A model generated the notes under the pieces. That model searched no databases and was not told the origin of the DNA. It saw only the letters and a program-made list of their open reading frames with translations. The translations under genes were made by a program, and so were the position numbers. 64,000 nt of DNA from Streptomyces violaceoruber (GTDB lineage: Bacteria > Actinomycetota > Actinomycetes > Streptomycetales > Streptomycetaceae). Of this stretch, positions 36,914-45,523 are shown in pieces (within the stretch, counting starts at the first letter, position 1; the number at the start of each line of letters is the position of its first letter). The stretch lies in the NCBI RefSeq assembly GCF_033406955.1, contig NZ_CP137734.1, positions 3,844,001-3,908,000 of the forward strand, written 5' to 3'.

Positions 36914-38314
36914 TCAGCGGGAGCCGAGGCTCCAGCGGGGCCCCTGCGGGCTGTCCTCGATGACCAGTCCGGACTGCCCGAGCCGGTCGCGGATGGCGTC
37001 GGCCGTGGCCCAGTCCTTCCGCGCCCGCGCGCCCTCGCGCTGGTCGAGCACGAGCCGTACGAGGCTGTCGACGACGTGCCGCAGGTCCTCGCCCTGCGCC
37101 TGCTCCCCGGCCCACTGCGCGTCCAGCGGGTCGAGCCCCAGCACGCCGAGCATGGCCCGCACCTCGGCGAGCCGGGCGACGGCGGCGTCCTTGTCGTCGG
37201 CGGCCAGCGCGCTGTTGCCCTGCCGGACGGTGGTGTGCACGATCGCCAGCGCCTGCGGGACGCCCAGGTCGTCGTCCATCGCCTCGGCGAAGGCGGGCGG
37301 CACCTCGGCGGCCGGCTCGACGGCATGGCCGGCCAGCTCGGTGACGCGCTGCACGAAGCCCTCGATCCGCCCGTACGCGGACTCGGCCTCGCGCAGGGAC
37401 TCCTCGCTGTACTCGATGGTGGAGCGGTAGTGCGGGGTGCCGAGGTAGTACCGCAGCACGACCGGGGGCCACTTCTTCACCATCTCGCTCACGAGCACGC
37501 TGTTGCCGAGCGACTTGGACATCTTCTCGCCGCTCATGGTGACCCAGGCGTTGTGCACCCAGTAGCGGGCGAAGGCGTCGCCGAACCCCTTGGCCTGGGC
37601 GATCTCGTTCTCGTGGTGCGGGAAGATCAGGTCGATCCCGCCCCCGTGGATGTCGAACTCCTCACCCAGGTACTTGTGCGCCATCGCGGAGCACTCCAGG
37701 TGCCAGCCGGGCCGCCCCCGGCCCCACGGCGTCTCCCAGCTGGGCTCCCCGGGCTTGGCCGCCTTCCACATGGCGAAGTCGCGCAGGTCCCGCTTGCCGG
37801 TCTCGCCGTCCTCGGAGGGCTGGCGCAGCTCGTCGAGGTCCTGGTTGGACAGCGACAGGTAGCCCGGCAGGGACCGCACGTCGAAGTAGACGTTGCCGTC
37901 GGCCTCGTAGGCGTGGCCGCGCTCGATGAGACCGCGCATCATCTCGACCATCTCGGTGATGTGGCCGGTCGCGCGGGGCTCGTACGTCGGCGGCAGGCAG
38001 CCGAGGGCGGCGTAGGCGTCGTTGAACGCCCGCTCGTTCTCGTAACCGATGGACCACCAGGGGCGGTTCTGCTCGGCCGCCTTCCTGATGATCTTGTCGT
38101 CGATGTCGGTGACGTTGCGGACGAAGGTGACGTCGTAGCCGCGGTACGCGAACCAGCGGCGCATGATGTCGAAGTTCAGCCCCGACCGGATGTGCCCGAT
38201 GTGCGGGGCGGCCTGCACGGTGGCACCGCACAGGTAGATCGAGACGCAGCCCGGCGTGAGGGGGGCGAAGTCACGGATCTGCCGGGCGCTGGTGTCGTAC
38301 AGGCGAATAGTCAC
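36914..38314 (-). CDS. cysS: Cysteinyl-tRNA synthetase
   Basis: 466 residues from GTG 38314, the standard length. HIGH motif PHIGHIRSG, zinc site residues including the Cys of YLCGATV and the later WHLECSAMA with HGGGIDLIFPHHENE, and KMSKS motif in GEKMSKSLGN. Upstream the frame continues open through a tandem repeat for another 147 codons, but the family start, the length and the repeat nature argue for 38314. Confidence 0.96.
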   Translation of the reverse strand: MTIRLYDTSARQIRDFAPLTPGCVSIYLCGATVQAAPHIGHIRSGLNFDIMRRWFAYRGYDVTFVRNVTDIDDKIIRKAAEQNRPWWSIGYENERAFNDAYAALGCLPPTYEPRATGHITEMVEMMRGLIERGHAYEADGNVYFDVRSLPGYLSLSNQDLDELRQPSEDGETGKRDLRDFAMWKAAKPGEPSWETPWGRGRPGWHLECSAMAHKYLGEEFDIHGGGIDLIFPHHENEIAQAKGFGDAFARYWVHNAWVTMSGEKMSKSLGNSVLVSEMVKKWPPVVLRYYLGTPHYRSTIEYSEESLREAESAYGRIEGFVQRVTELAGHAVEPAAEVPPAFAEAMDDDLGVPQALAIVHTTVRQGNSALAADDKDAAVARLAEVRAMLGVLGLDPLDAQWAGEQAQGEDLRHVVDSLVRLVLDQREGARARKDWATADAIRDRLGQSGLVIEDSPQGPRWSLGSR

Positions 38315-38385
38315 GTGTCCAGGGTAGTAGGCGCCGAGCAGTGCCAGGGGCACACGTGCGCCGTCGTTGCCGGACCGAGCCACAC

Positions 38386-38651
38386 CCCCGCGAGCCGGCA
38401 CTCCGAGGCGCGGGGCCCGCTTCGTGTCCCCGCGAGCCGGCACACCGAGGCGCGGGGCCCGCTTCTTGTCCCCGCGAGCCGGCACACCGAGGCGCGGGGC
38501 CCGCTTCTTGTCCCCGCGAGCCGGCACACCGAGGCGCGGGGCCCGCTTCTTGTCCCCGCGAGCCGGCACTCCGAGGCGCGGGGCCCGCTTCTTGTCCCCG
38601 CGAGTCGGCACACCGGGGCGTCTGGCCCGCTTCTTGTCCCCGCGAGTCGGG
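38386..38651. repeat. 42-bp tandem repeat array between cysS and ispF
   Basis: Six full units of exactly 42 bases start at 38386, 38428, 38470, 38512, 38554 and 38596, with a 14-base partial seventh at 38638. Units differ at few positions; the middle ones are identical. Each contains an internal GC-rich inverted repeat (CCCCGCG / CGCGGGG). All forward and reverse frames are open across it, which is a consequence of the 42-base (multiple of 3) period. Confidence 0.95.
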
Positions 38652-38670
38652 TGGTGGGTGGGCATAGGCC

Positions 38671-38720
38671 GGGGTCCAGGGGCGGAGCCCCTGGCGGGGT
38701 GCGGGGCGGAGCCCCGCACG
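38671..38720. terminator. Two GC hairpins between cysS and ispF
   Basis: Two consecutive stem-loops of the form CAGGGGC-GGA-GCCCCTG and GCGGGGC-GGA-GCCCCGC. Such GGA-loop hairpins are very common dispersed elements in Streptomyces intergenic DNA. They may terminate the ispD-ispF transcript. Confidence 0.6.
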
Positions 38721-38747
38721 GCAGGGCGACGCGGGGTACCCGCCCCC

Positions 38748-38800
38748 GCGCTCAAGCCACCGCGCTCAAGCCACCGCGCTCAAGCCACCGCGCTCAAGCC
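38748..38800. repeat. 14-bp tandem repeat at the ispF 3' end
   Basis: Units of GCGCTCAAGCCACC begin at 38748, 38762, 38776 and 38790; the last is incomplete and carries the ispF stop codon (38794-38796). Confidence 0.9.
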
Positions 38801-39306
38801 CCCCGCACGACCAACGCCGTGGCCACCGCCATCAGCCCCTCCCCCCGCCCCGGGAACCCCAGCCCGTCCGTCGTCGCCCCCGACACGGACACCGGCGCCC
38901 CCACCGCCGCGGAGAGCACCGCCTCCGCCTCGTCCCGCCGCTTTCCGATCTTCGGCCGCGCCCCGACCACCTGCACCGCGACGTTCCCGATCCGGAACCC
39001 GCGCGCCCGTACGATCCGCGCCGCCTCCGTCAGCAGCGTCACTCCGGACGCCCCGGACCACTCCGGCCGCCCGGTGCCGAAGTGCTGCCCCAGGTCCCCG
39101 GCCCCCGCCGCGGAGAACAGCGCGTTGCACGCCGCGTGCGCGACGACGTCCGCGTCGGAGTGCCCGGCGAGCCCGGTCCCCTCGCCCTCCCACTTCAGCC
39201 CGGCGCACCACAGCTCACGCCCGTCCTCGAAGGCGTGGATGTCCGTACCGATCCCGACCTGCGGCAGCGGCGGCAGCTCTGCCGTACCGGAACTCTCAGA
39301 ACCCAT
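38794..39306 (-). CDS. ispF: 2-C-methyl-D-erythritol 2,4-cyclodiphosphate synthase
   Basis: 170 residues. Signature metal-binding motifs GTDIHAF (DxH) and HSDADVVAHA, then TTDGLGFPGRGEGL near the end. Converts CDP-ME 2-phosphate to MEcPP in the MEP isoprenoid route. Overlaps the ispD 3' end by 11 bases. Confidence 0.96.
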   Translation of the reverse strand: MGSESSGTAELPPLPQVGIGTDIHAFEDGRELWCAGLKWEGEGTGLAGHSDADVVAHAACNALFSAAGAGDLGQHFGTGRPEWSGASGVTLLTEAARIVRARGFRIGNVAVQVVGARPKIGKRRDEAEAVLSAAVGAPVSVSGATTDGLGFPGRGEGLMAVATALVVRGA

Positions 39307-40108
39307 CGTTCAGCCTCCTGCGCGCCAGTACCGCCTCCGCGAGCACCAGGTCGAGCGGGCGCGTCACCTTGAACGCCTCCTCGTGCCCCGGCACCACCAC
39401 CACCGCGAGACCCAGCTGCTCGACCATGCTCGCGTCGTCGGTGACGTCGTCGGTCACCGTCCCGTGGGCCCGCACCAGCGTCGCGCGGTCGAAACCCTGC
39501 GGGGTCTGCACCGCGCGCAGCCGCGCCCGCTCGGGCGTGGCCACCACCGGCTCCGGCTCGCCCGGCGCCGCCGCGGGCTCGACCTGCTTGACGGTGTCGG
39601 CGAGCGGCACCGCCGGCACCACCGCGGGCGCCCCCTCCCGTACGGCGTCGATCACCGCGTCCACCGTGTCCACCGGCACCAGCGGCCGGGCCGCGTCGTG
39701 CACGAGGACGATGCCGTACTCGGGCGGCAGCGCGTCCAGGCCGAGCCGTACCGACTCCTGCCGGGTCTCGCCGCCGGGCACCACGACGAAGTCCGTCCTC
39801 TCGGGCAGCGCGTGCGCGTCGAGGAGGCTCTTGACCTCGCCCGCGCCGTCGGGCGGGGCGACGACCACGACGAGGGAGACCGCGCGGGAGGCGGCCATCG
39901 CCCGGACCGCGTGGATGAGCATCGGCGTGCCGCCCAGCGCGCGCAGGGCCTTGGGGGCGCCCGGACCGAGCCGCACTCCCCGGCCCGCCGCCGGAATCAC
40001 GGCGGCGGTCCTGGCGGGCGAACGGCCCGCGGCGGACGTCTCCGCGGATGTCTCCGCGGACGTCGTCGCAGGCGTCTCGGCGGGTGAGGGACGCGATTCG
40101 TCAGACAT
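39296..40108 (-). CDS. ispD: 2-C-methyl-D-erythritol 4-phosphate cytidylyltransferase
   Basis: 270 residues. After a 32-residue Ser/Thr/Ala/Glu-rich extension (TSAETSAETSA) the enzyme begins AAVIPAAGRGVRLGPGAPKA (CTP-binding loop), then VHDAARPLV and QTPQGFDRATLVRAH, all diagnostic. Makes CDP-ME, the substrate line leading to the overlapping ispF product. Confidence 0.95.
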   Translation of the reverse strand: MSDESRPSPAETPATTSAETSAETSAAGRSPARTAAVIPAAGRGVRLGPGAPKALRALGGTPMLIHAVRAMAASRAVSLVVVVAPPDGAGEVKSLLDAHALPERTDFVVVPGGETRQESVRLGLDALPPEYGIVLVHDAARPLVPVDTVDAVIDAVREGAPAVVPAVPLADTVKQVEPAAAPGEPEPVVATPERARLRAVQTPQGFDRATLVRAHGTVTDDVTDDASMVEQLGLAVVVVPGHEEAFKVTRPLDLVLAEAVLARRRLNDGF

Positions 40109-40423
40109 CGGTTCCTGTCAGGTTTGTGTGCTCGACCTAGTTGGGTATGGCCTCACCGTGCCGGGCGCGATGCCTTGACCGGACCCTTCCGTGACCCTGG
40201 TCGAGCCAGCAGCCCGGGCCCGGCACGCCAGGACCCGGGGAAACCTCCCGGGACGAGCGTACGAGGATCATCAACATCCGGACGTCCGGATGCCGGAAAC
40301 CGTGTCCGGGTACGAACATGCCGCAGCGCCCGGCGACAGCAAGGATGTCATCGGGCACCGCGGCATTTCAGTGCGCTGAACCGAGTGGGTGACGGTCTGC
40401 GCCTCGCCCCGGATCCAGTCGGA
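40109..40423. promoter_or_regulatory. Intergenic region between carD and ispD with an 18-bp perfect palindrome
   Basis: 315 bases without a supported gene. At 40275-40292 lies the perfect palindrome CATCCGGACGTCCGGATG, a good candidate operator or the stem of a terminator for carD. The ispD promoter should be between it and 40108. A further inverted repeat, GCCGGGC with GCCCGGGCCCGGC, is seen near 40160-40235. Confidence 0.5.
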
Positions 40424-40906
40424 TCAGGAGGCGAGCACCTCGTCGAGCAGGGCCTCCGCCTTGTCCTCGTTGGTGTTCTCCGCGAGAGCCAGCTCGCTCA
40501 CCAGGATCTGGCGGGCCTTGGCGAGCATGCGCTTCTCACCTGCGGAGAGTCCGCGCTCGCGCTCGCGGCGCCACAGGTCGCGCACGACTTCCGCGACCTT
40601 GATGACGTCGCCGGAGGCGAGCTTCTCCAGATTTGCCTTGTAACGACGCGACCAGTTCGTGGGCTCTTCGGCGTACGGCGCGCGCAGTACTTCGAAGACC
40701 CGGTCCAGCCCGTCCTGACCGACCACATCACGCACGCCGACGAACTCCGCATTGTCCGCTGGCACACGTACCGTCAGGTCGCCCTGGGCGACCTTCAGCA
40801 CCAAGTAGGTCTTGTCCACGCCTTTGATCTGGCGAGTTTCGATAGCCTCGATCAGCGCGGCCCCGTGATGGGGATAGACCACGGTGTCGCCAACCTTGAA
40901 CGTCAT
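40424..40906 (-). CDS. carD: CarD-family RNA polymerase-binding transcription factor
   Basis: 160 residues, full length for CarD. N-terminal RNA-polymerase interaction domain: FKVGDTVVYPHHGAALIEAI through VRVPADNAEFVGVRDVV. C-terminal DNA-binding helical domain: NWSRRYKANLEKLASGDVIK, RDLWRRERERGLSAGEKRML, with the tryptophan in RDLW that wedges the upstream fork of the bubble. Stabilises open complexes at rRNA and many other promoters. Ribosome site AAGGGG before ATG 40906. Confidence 0.97.
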   Translation of the reverse strand: MTFKVGDTVVYPHHGAALIEAIETRQIKGVDKTYLVLKVAQGDLTVRVPADNAEFVGVRDVVGQDGLDRVFEVLRAPYAEEPTNWSRRYKANLEKLASGDVIKVAEVVRDLWRRERERGLSAGEKRMLAKARQILVSELALAENTNEDKAEALLDEVLAS

Positions 40907-41607
40907 GTGACAGGTACCCCTTCCGTGGCTATCCAGAGTAACACGGAAACGGCGTCTTCTGAATGGCGTTTTCGCAGGTCAGGGCATATCTCGGGGCTTG
41001 ACAACAGCAACAGGAACGTGCTGCGCCGAGCGAGCGGAAGAAAGTATTCGCAGGTCGGAGCCGCTGTCCAGGCCGGTCGAAACACGCACGTCACACACAT
41101 CCGGAGCCCTCGCCACCCGCCCGAAGATCCCGATATGTCCGGTTCCGCGTGTGCGACTTCCGCTACTCCGTTCGGAGGCCGCTGCAGGGTTCCGGACGAA
41201 TCCGGAATTGATCACGACACGCCCCCCGGCCGTCCCCCGGTGATCAATTTCCTGGCCGTCCGCGCATTCCTTCACGGAAATTTCGCGTACCGATCCCGAC
41301 CTGTATGGCGGAGGGCTTCATAGCTGAATGTCGGACGAGTACGAGCCGCTAAACGGCCCACCGGAACAACGCGTACGGGCGCCCCGCCCGTGCGGGAACG
41401 GCGCCCTGGGCGCACCGGTGCCGCGCCTCCCCGTCGTCCCGTGCCGCCCCCGGCGCCTACCGCCTGCCGAGCGAAGCCGGATGTCTTCGGGGAGGGTCGG
41501 GTGCGGCGGCTCAACAACGGCTCGGTAGCCTGAGGCCGCTGACAGCCACTTAGGGCGGCTTTATCCGTTGCCGCCACCCCGCTCGAGTCCAAGGAGTTGC
41601 CGCCGCC
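40907..41607. other. 701-bp intergenic region upstream of carD
   Basis: It must contain the carD promoter (leftward) and that of the lipoprotein gene (rightward). A/T content is above average at about 40930-41330. Short open frames exist (for example 41328-41528) but lack ribosome sites and recognisable sequence. No RNA gene or riboswitch fold was recognised by eye. Confidence 0.4.
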
Positions 41608-42339
41608 GTGAGCAGCAGCCTTCGACGCGGTGCCCTCGCCGCCGCCGCCATCGCGTTCTCGATCGCCTCGCTCGCCGCGTGCGGCGCCGGTCACAACGCC
41701 CAGACGCTGGAGATCAAGCCGGACAACGCTGCGACGTCCGTGGGCGACATCAAGGTCCAGAACGCGGTCGTCATCACCCAGCCCGACCTGGAGTCGACCG
41801 GCCCGGCCGTGGTCTCCGCCACCCTGTTCAACAGCGGTGACAAGGACCAGACCCTCGAATCCGTCACCGTGGCCGGAACCGACAAGTCGGCCGAGCTGAA
41901 GCCCGCCAAGGGCGAGAAGGGCGACCTGACCGTCCCGGCCGGCGGCAGCCTGGTCCTCGGCGGCAAGGACAACGCCGCGGCGGTCCTGCCCAGCAGCCGC
42001 GAGGCGGTCCAGGACGGCAACGCCCAGAAGATCACCTTCAACTTCAGCAAGACCGGCGCCGTGAGCCTGCGCGCGTTCGTCGTCCCCGCCGAGAGCTTCT
42101 TCGCCGAGTGGGGCCCGAGCGAGACCCCGGCGGCCCCGGGCGCCTCCGCGCAGCCCTCCGGGGAGGCCTCCGCGGAGACCTCGGGCGAGCCGGCGGACGG
42201 CGAGGCCTCGGGCACCCCGGCGGACGGCGAGACCGCCCCCGGGACGGACGACGCCACCGGTGGGGCCACCGGCGACACGGACGAGACCGGCACGGGCACC
42301 GGCACCGAGACCGGCCCGGGCACCGAAGCCGGCCACTGA
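41608..42339 (+). CDS. Lipoprotein of unknown function, DUF461/PCuAC-like
   Basis: 243 residues, GTG start. Signal peptide with lipobox ASLAAC (Cys about 26). The middle (about 45-165) is a beta-sandwich-like region: VQNAVVITQPDLESTGPAVV, LFNSGDKDQTLESVTVAGTD, PAGGSLVLGGKDNAAAVLP. It recalls the DUF461/PCuAC family of exported copper-linked proteins but I see no His/Met copper motif. The last 75 residues are acidic Gly/Thr/Glu low complexity. Convergent with phoP across a terminator. Confidence 0.8.
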   Translation: MSSSLRRGALAAAAIAFSIASLAACGAGHNAQTLEIKPDNAATSVGDIKVQNAVVITQPDLESTGPAVVSATLFNSGDKDQTLESVTVAGTDKSAELKPAKGEKGDLTVPAGGSLVLGGKDNAAAVLPSSREAVQDGNAQKITFNFSKTGAVSLRAFVVPAESFFAEWGPSETPAAPGASAQPSGEASAETSGEPADGEASGTPADGETAPGTDDATGGATGDTDETGTGTGTETGPGTEAGH

Positions 42340-42418
42340 GCACCCTGCGGGCGGTGCACCGTAGGGACGCCGTACGGTGCGTCCGTACGGAAGCCGTACC
42401 GACGCACCGGCGCACGAC

Positions 42419-42455
42419 CGAAGGGCGGGACCTCTCCGTGAGGTCCCGCCCTTCG
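42419..42455. terminator. Hairpin between lipoprotein gene and phoP
   Basis: 16-base perfect stem with 5-base loop between two convergent genes; bidirectional. Confidence 0.85.
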
Positions 42456-42499
42456 CCGTGTCCGGTGGACCGCCCCGGTCGGGCGGCCCGCGGGCCGGC

Positions 42500-43180
42500 C
42501 TACGGCTCGAACTTGTAACCCAGCCCGCGCACCGTCACCAGGTACCGCGGCGCGCCCGGGTCGGGCTCGATCTTGGCGCGCAGCCGCTTGACGTGGACGT
42601 CGAGGGTCTTGGTGTCACCGACGTAGTCGGCGCCCCAGACCCGGTCGATCAGCTGCATGCGGGTCAGCACGCGGCCCGCGTTGCGCAGCAGCATCTCCAG
42701 CAGGTCGAACTCCTTCAGCGGCAGGTCGACCTTGGTGCCGCCCACGGTCACCACGTGCCGGTCCACGTCCATCCGGACGGGCCCGGCCTCCAGGGCGGCC
42801 GGGGCGACCTCCTCCGGCTCGCCGCGCCGCCGCAGTACGGCTCGGATGCGGGCGACCAGCTCGCGGGAGGAGAAGGGCTTGGTGACGTAGTCGTCGGCCC
42901 CTATCTCCAGCCCGACGACCTTGTCGATCTCGCTGTCCTTGGCGGTCACCATGATCACGGGAACGTTCGAGCGGCCGCGCAGCTGGCGGCAGACCTCGGT
43001 GCCCGGCAGGCCGGGCAGCATCAGGTCGAGGAGCACGAGGTCGGCGCCGTTGCGCTCGAACTCGTCGAGTCCGTCGGGGCCGGTGGTCGCGATGGCGACC
43101 TCGAAGCCCTCCTTGCGGAGCATGTACGACAGGGCGTCGGAGAAGGACTCCTCGTCCTCGACGACGAGCACACGGGTCAC
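42500..43180 (-). CDS. phoP: Phosphate-response two-component regulator
   Basis: 226 residues from GTG 43180 (GGAGG 8 bases upstream). Receiver domain with acidic pair E8/D9, phospho-acceptor D52 (LVLLDLMLPG) and K101 (VTKPF). OmpR-type winged helix at about 130-226, ending GAPRYLVTVRGLGYKFEP. Controls the phosphate regulon and, in streptomycetes, antibiotic production. Overlaps the end of phoR by 4 bases. Confidence 0.96.
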   Translation of the reverse strand: MTRVLVVEDEESFSDALSYMLRKEGFEVAIATTGPDGLDEFERNGADLVLLDLMLPGLPGTEVCRQLRGRSNVPVIMVTAKDSEIDKVVGLEIGADDYVTKPFSSRELVARIRAVLRRRGEPEEVAPAALEAGPVRMDVDRHVVTVGGTKVDLPLKEFDLLEMLLRNAGRVLTRMQLIDRVWGADYVGDTKTLDVHVKRLRAKIEPDPGAPRYLVTVRGLGYKFEP

Positions 43181-44457
43181 GGAAGGACCTCCGGGGCGGG
43201 AAACGTTTCGAACGGGGCTGTATGGGGGGATTGCGGGGCTGAGGACGACCGCTCGGTCTCGGCGCTGAGTCCGGCGCGGTCGGACCGCCGCTGCGCGCGG
43301 TCGCGGGCGAGGCCCGCCTCCGGCAGTCGCAGGGTGAACGTGGAGCCCTGGCCTTCGGCGCTCCACACCGTGACCTCCCCGCCGTGCGAGGCGACCACGT
43401 GCTTGACGATCGCGAGACCCAGACCGGTGCCTCCGGTGGCCCGGGAGCGGGCCGGGTCGACGCGGTAGAAGCGCTCGAAGACGCGCTCCTTGTCCTTCTC
43501 CGAGATGCCGATGCCCTGGTCGGTCACGGCGATCTCGATCAGGTCGCCGCCGGGGGCGGCGACGCGGCGGGCGGCGATGCCGACGCGGGTGCGGGCCGGC
43601 GAGTAGTTGACGGCGTTCTCGACGAGGTTGCCGAGAGCGGCGGCGAGCTGGCCGCGGTTGCCGCGTACGTGCAGATCCGCCGTGCCTCCGGCGGCCATGG
43701 TGATCTGCTTGGTGCCGGCCGCGTGCCGGCAGCGGTCGATGGCCTCGGCGACCAGCTCGTCCACCCGGACGGGCTCGGCGTCGTCGAGGGGGTCGTCGTT
43801 CTGCACCCGGGACAGGTCGATGAGCTCCTGCACCAGGTTCGTCAGCCGGGTCGCCTCGATCTGCATCCGCCCGGCGAACCGCTCCACGGCCTCCGGGTCG
43901 TCCGCCGCGTCCATCACGGCCTCGGACAGCAGCGAGAGCGCCCCCACCGGCGTCTTCAGCTCGTGGCTCACGTTGGCGACGAAGTCCCGCCGTACCGCCT
44001 CGATGCGGCGGGCCTCGGTGAGGTCCTCGACCAGCAGCAGCACCAGCCTCGACCCGAGGGGCGCGACGCGTGCGGAGACGGCGAGGGCCTCCCCCCGCCC
44101 GTTGCCGCGCCGGGGCAGGTCCAGCTCGACCTGCCGTATCTCTCCGTCCCGCCGGGTGTCCCTGGCCATCTGCAGCATCGGCTCGACGGCGAGCCTGCCG
44201 CCCCGGACCAGGCCGAGGGCGTACGCCGCCGAGCTGGCCTTGACCACCGCGTCGGCCTCGTCGAGGACGACGGCGGAGGAGCGCAGTACGGAGAGGACGG
44301 TGTCGACACCGGGCGGCAGCACGGGATCGGTGTGGAGCGAGGTGCGGGTGGGGCGCTTCTGCTCCCGCTCGCTCCAGCGGAACGCCAGCACGGCGATGAC
44401 GCCGGTGAGTACTCCGGCGATCGCTGCCACTGCGGCGACCGCCGCGTTCACGTCCAT
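43177..44457 (-). CDS. phoR: Phosphate sensor histidine kinase
   Basis: 426 residues. One N-terminal membrane helix (about 4-26), a PAS-like segment (about 55-150), the HisKA box FVANVSHELKTPVGAL with His165, and HATPase boxes NLVENAVNYS, DQGIGISEKDKERVFERFYR and GGTGLGLAIVKHV. The single-helix layout is typical of actinobacterial PhoR (no large sensor domain outside). Cotranscribed with phoP; divergent from phoU across a PHO box. Confidence 0.96.
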   Translation of the reverse strand: MDVNAAVAAVAAIAGVLTGVIAVLAFRWSEREQKRPTRTSLHTDPVLPPGVDTVLSVLRSSAVVLDEADAVVKASSAAYALGLVRGGRLAVEPMLQMARDTRRDGEIRQVELDLPRRGNGRGEALAVSARVAPLGSRLVLLLVEDLTEARRIEAVRRDFVANVSHELKTPVGALSLLSEAVMDAADDPEAVERFAGRMQIEATRLTNLVQELIDLSRVQNDDPLDDAEPVRVDELVAEAIDRCRHAAGTKQITMAAGGTADLHVRGNRGQLAAALGNLVENAVNYSPARTRVGIAARRVAAPGGDLIEIAVTDQGIGISEKDKERVFERFYRVDPARSRATGGTGLGLAIVKHVVASHGGEVTVWSAEGQGSTFTLRLPEAGLARDRAQRRSDRAGLSAETERSSSAPQSPHTAPFETFPAPEVLP

Positions 44458-44530
44458 GTCTCCAGGTTAGGCACGGCGAACCGTCCGGCCCCAGCCATCC
44501 GGGTGCGACCTCGAACACTCGTCGCCCAGA

Positions 44531-44563
44531 GTTCACCTTGGAGCCAGGGACGGTTCATTTGGG
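44531..44563. promoter_or_regulatory. PHO box in the phoR-phoU intergenic region
   Basis: Three consecutive 11-base direct-repeat units: GTTCACCTTGG, AGCCAGGGACG, GTTCATTTGGG. This matches the known Streptomyces PhoP operator layout (GTTCACC-like direct repeats, 11-base pitch) and lies between the divergent phoRP and phoU starts, so PhoP should autoregulate both. Confidence 0.9.
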
Positions 44564-44671
44564 GTGCCGGAAACGGACGCGTACAGGCCGGAACGTGTAA
44601 GCGTGGGGGCACGGCGGGGGGCGCGAAGCCGTCTTCGAGCCCCCGAAACGGACGTACGAGAGGGAATCCTG

Positions 44672-45361
44672 ATGCGGGACGCGTACCACGAGGAACTTGA
44701 TTCGATCGGTGACGGTCTGGTGGAGATGGCCCGGCTGGTCGGGTCGGCCATCGGACGCGCCACGACCGCGATCCTCGACTCCGACCTCAAGCTGGCCGAG
44801 GCCGTCATCGAGGCGGACCAGAAGGTCGACAACCTCCAGCACGAGCTGGAGGCCCGGGCGATAACCCTGCTGGCCCGGCAGCAGCCGGTCGCCACCGACC
44901 TGCGCATCGTCGTGACCTCGCTGCGGATGTCGGCCGACCTGGAGCGTTCGGGCGACCTGGCCCAGCACGTGGCCAAGCTGGCCCGGCTGCGCTACCCGGA
45001 GCGCGCGGTGCCGCACGACCTGCACGCGACCATCCTGGAGATGGGCCAGCTCGCGCAGCGCCTGATGGCGAAGGCCGCCGAGGTGATCATCACCAAGGAC
45101 GTCGACCTGGCGCTCCAGCTGGAGCAGGACGACGACGCGATGGACCTCCTGCACCGCACCCTCTTCCAGCACCTGATGGACGACCGCTGGAAGCACGGCA
45201 TCGAGACGGCGGTCGACGTCACGCTGCTGGGCCGCTACTACGAGCGCTTCGCCGACCACGCGGTCTCGGTCGCCAAGCGGGTGGTCTACCTGGTCACCGG
45301 CGAGCACGCCGACGACCTCCAGGCGGACATCCAGCCGGCGACGCAGGTCGAGGGAGCCTGA
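44672..45361 (+). CDS. phoU: Phosphate transport system regulator PhoU
   Basis: 229 residues. Two three-helix PhoU repeats, with metal-cluster motifs in ADQKVDNLQHELE and YYERFADHAVSVAKRVVYLV. Negative modulator of PhoR signalling, here alone and not in a pst operon, as usual in Streptomyces. AGAGGGAA upstream of ATG 44672. Confidence 0.96.
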   Translation: MRDAYHEELDSIGDGLVEMARLVGSAIGRATTAILDSDLKLAEAVIEADQKVDNLQHELEARAITLLARQQPVATDLRIVVTSLRMSADLERSGDLAQHVAKLARLRYPERAVPHDLHATILEMGQLAQRLMAKAAEVIITKDVDLALQLEQDDDAMDLLHRTLFQHLMDDRWKHGIETAVDVTLLGRYYERFADHAVSVAKRVVYLVTGEHADDLQADIQPATQVEGA

Positions 45362-45447
45362 GCGCACCCGCGCGGAGCGCAGCGGGGGCGCGCGTTCGCC
45401 CCAGTGCGCCGTTGATGCGACGGCCACTCGGGGCGTGCAATGGACTC

Positions 45448-45510
45448 AGGACCCCAGGGCCCGGAACCCAGGACCCCAGGGCCCGGGTCCCAGGACCCCA
45501 GGCACCCGCT
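45448..45510 (+). repeat. Three 22-bp direct repeats in the mtpA leader
   Basis: The segment contains three near-identical copies of a 22-base unit beginning CAGGACCCCAGG; the third is shortened. They end about 15 bases before the mtpA start, over its leader or promoter. Confidence 0.8.
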
Positions 45511-45523
45511 TCCAGGAGGAACC

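Noticed and set aside
38386..38651. CRISPR array
   Set aside because: Units are directly adjacent without unique spacers and no cas genes are nearby; it is a plain tandem repeat.
36914..38755. CysS with a 147-residue N-terminal repeat extension (613 residues)
   Set aside because: The open frame upstream of GTG 38314 consists of the 42-bp repeat, which is open in all frames; family length and start agree with 38314.
41328..41528. 66-residue protein upstream of the lipoprotein
   Set aside because: No ribosome site and Arg/Pro-rich content typical of chance frames.
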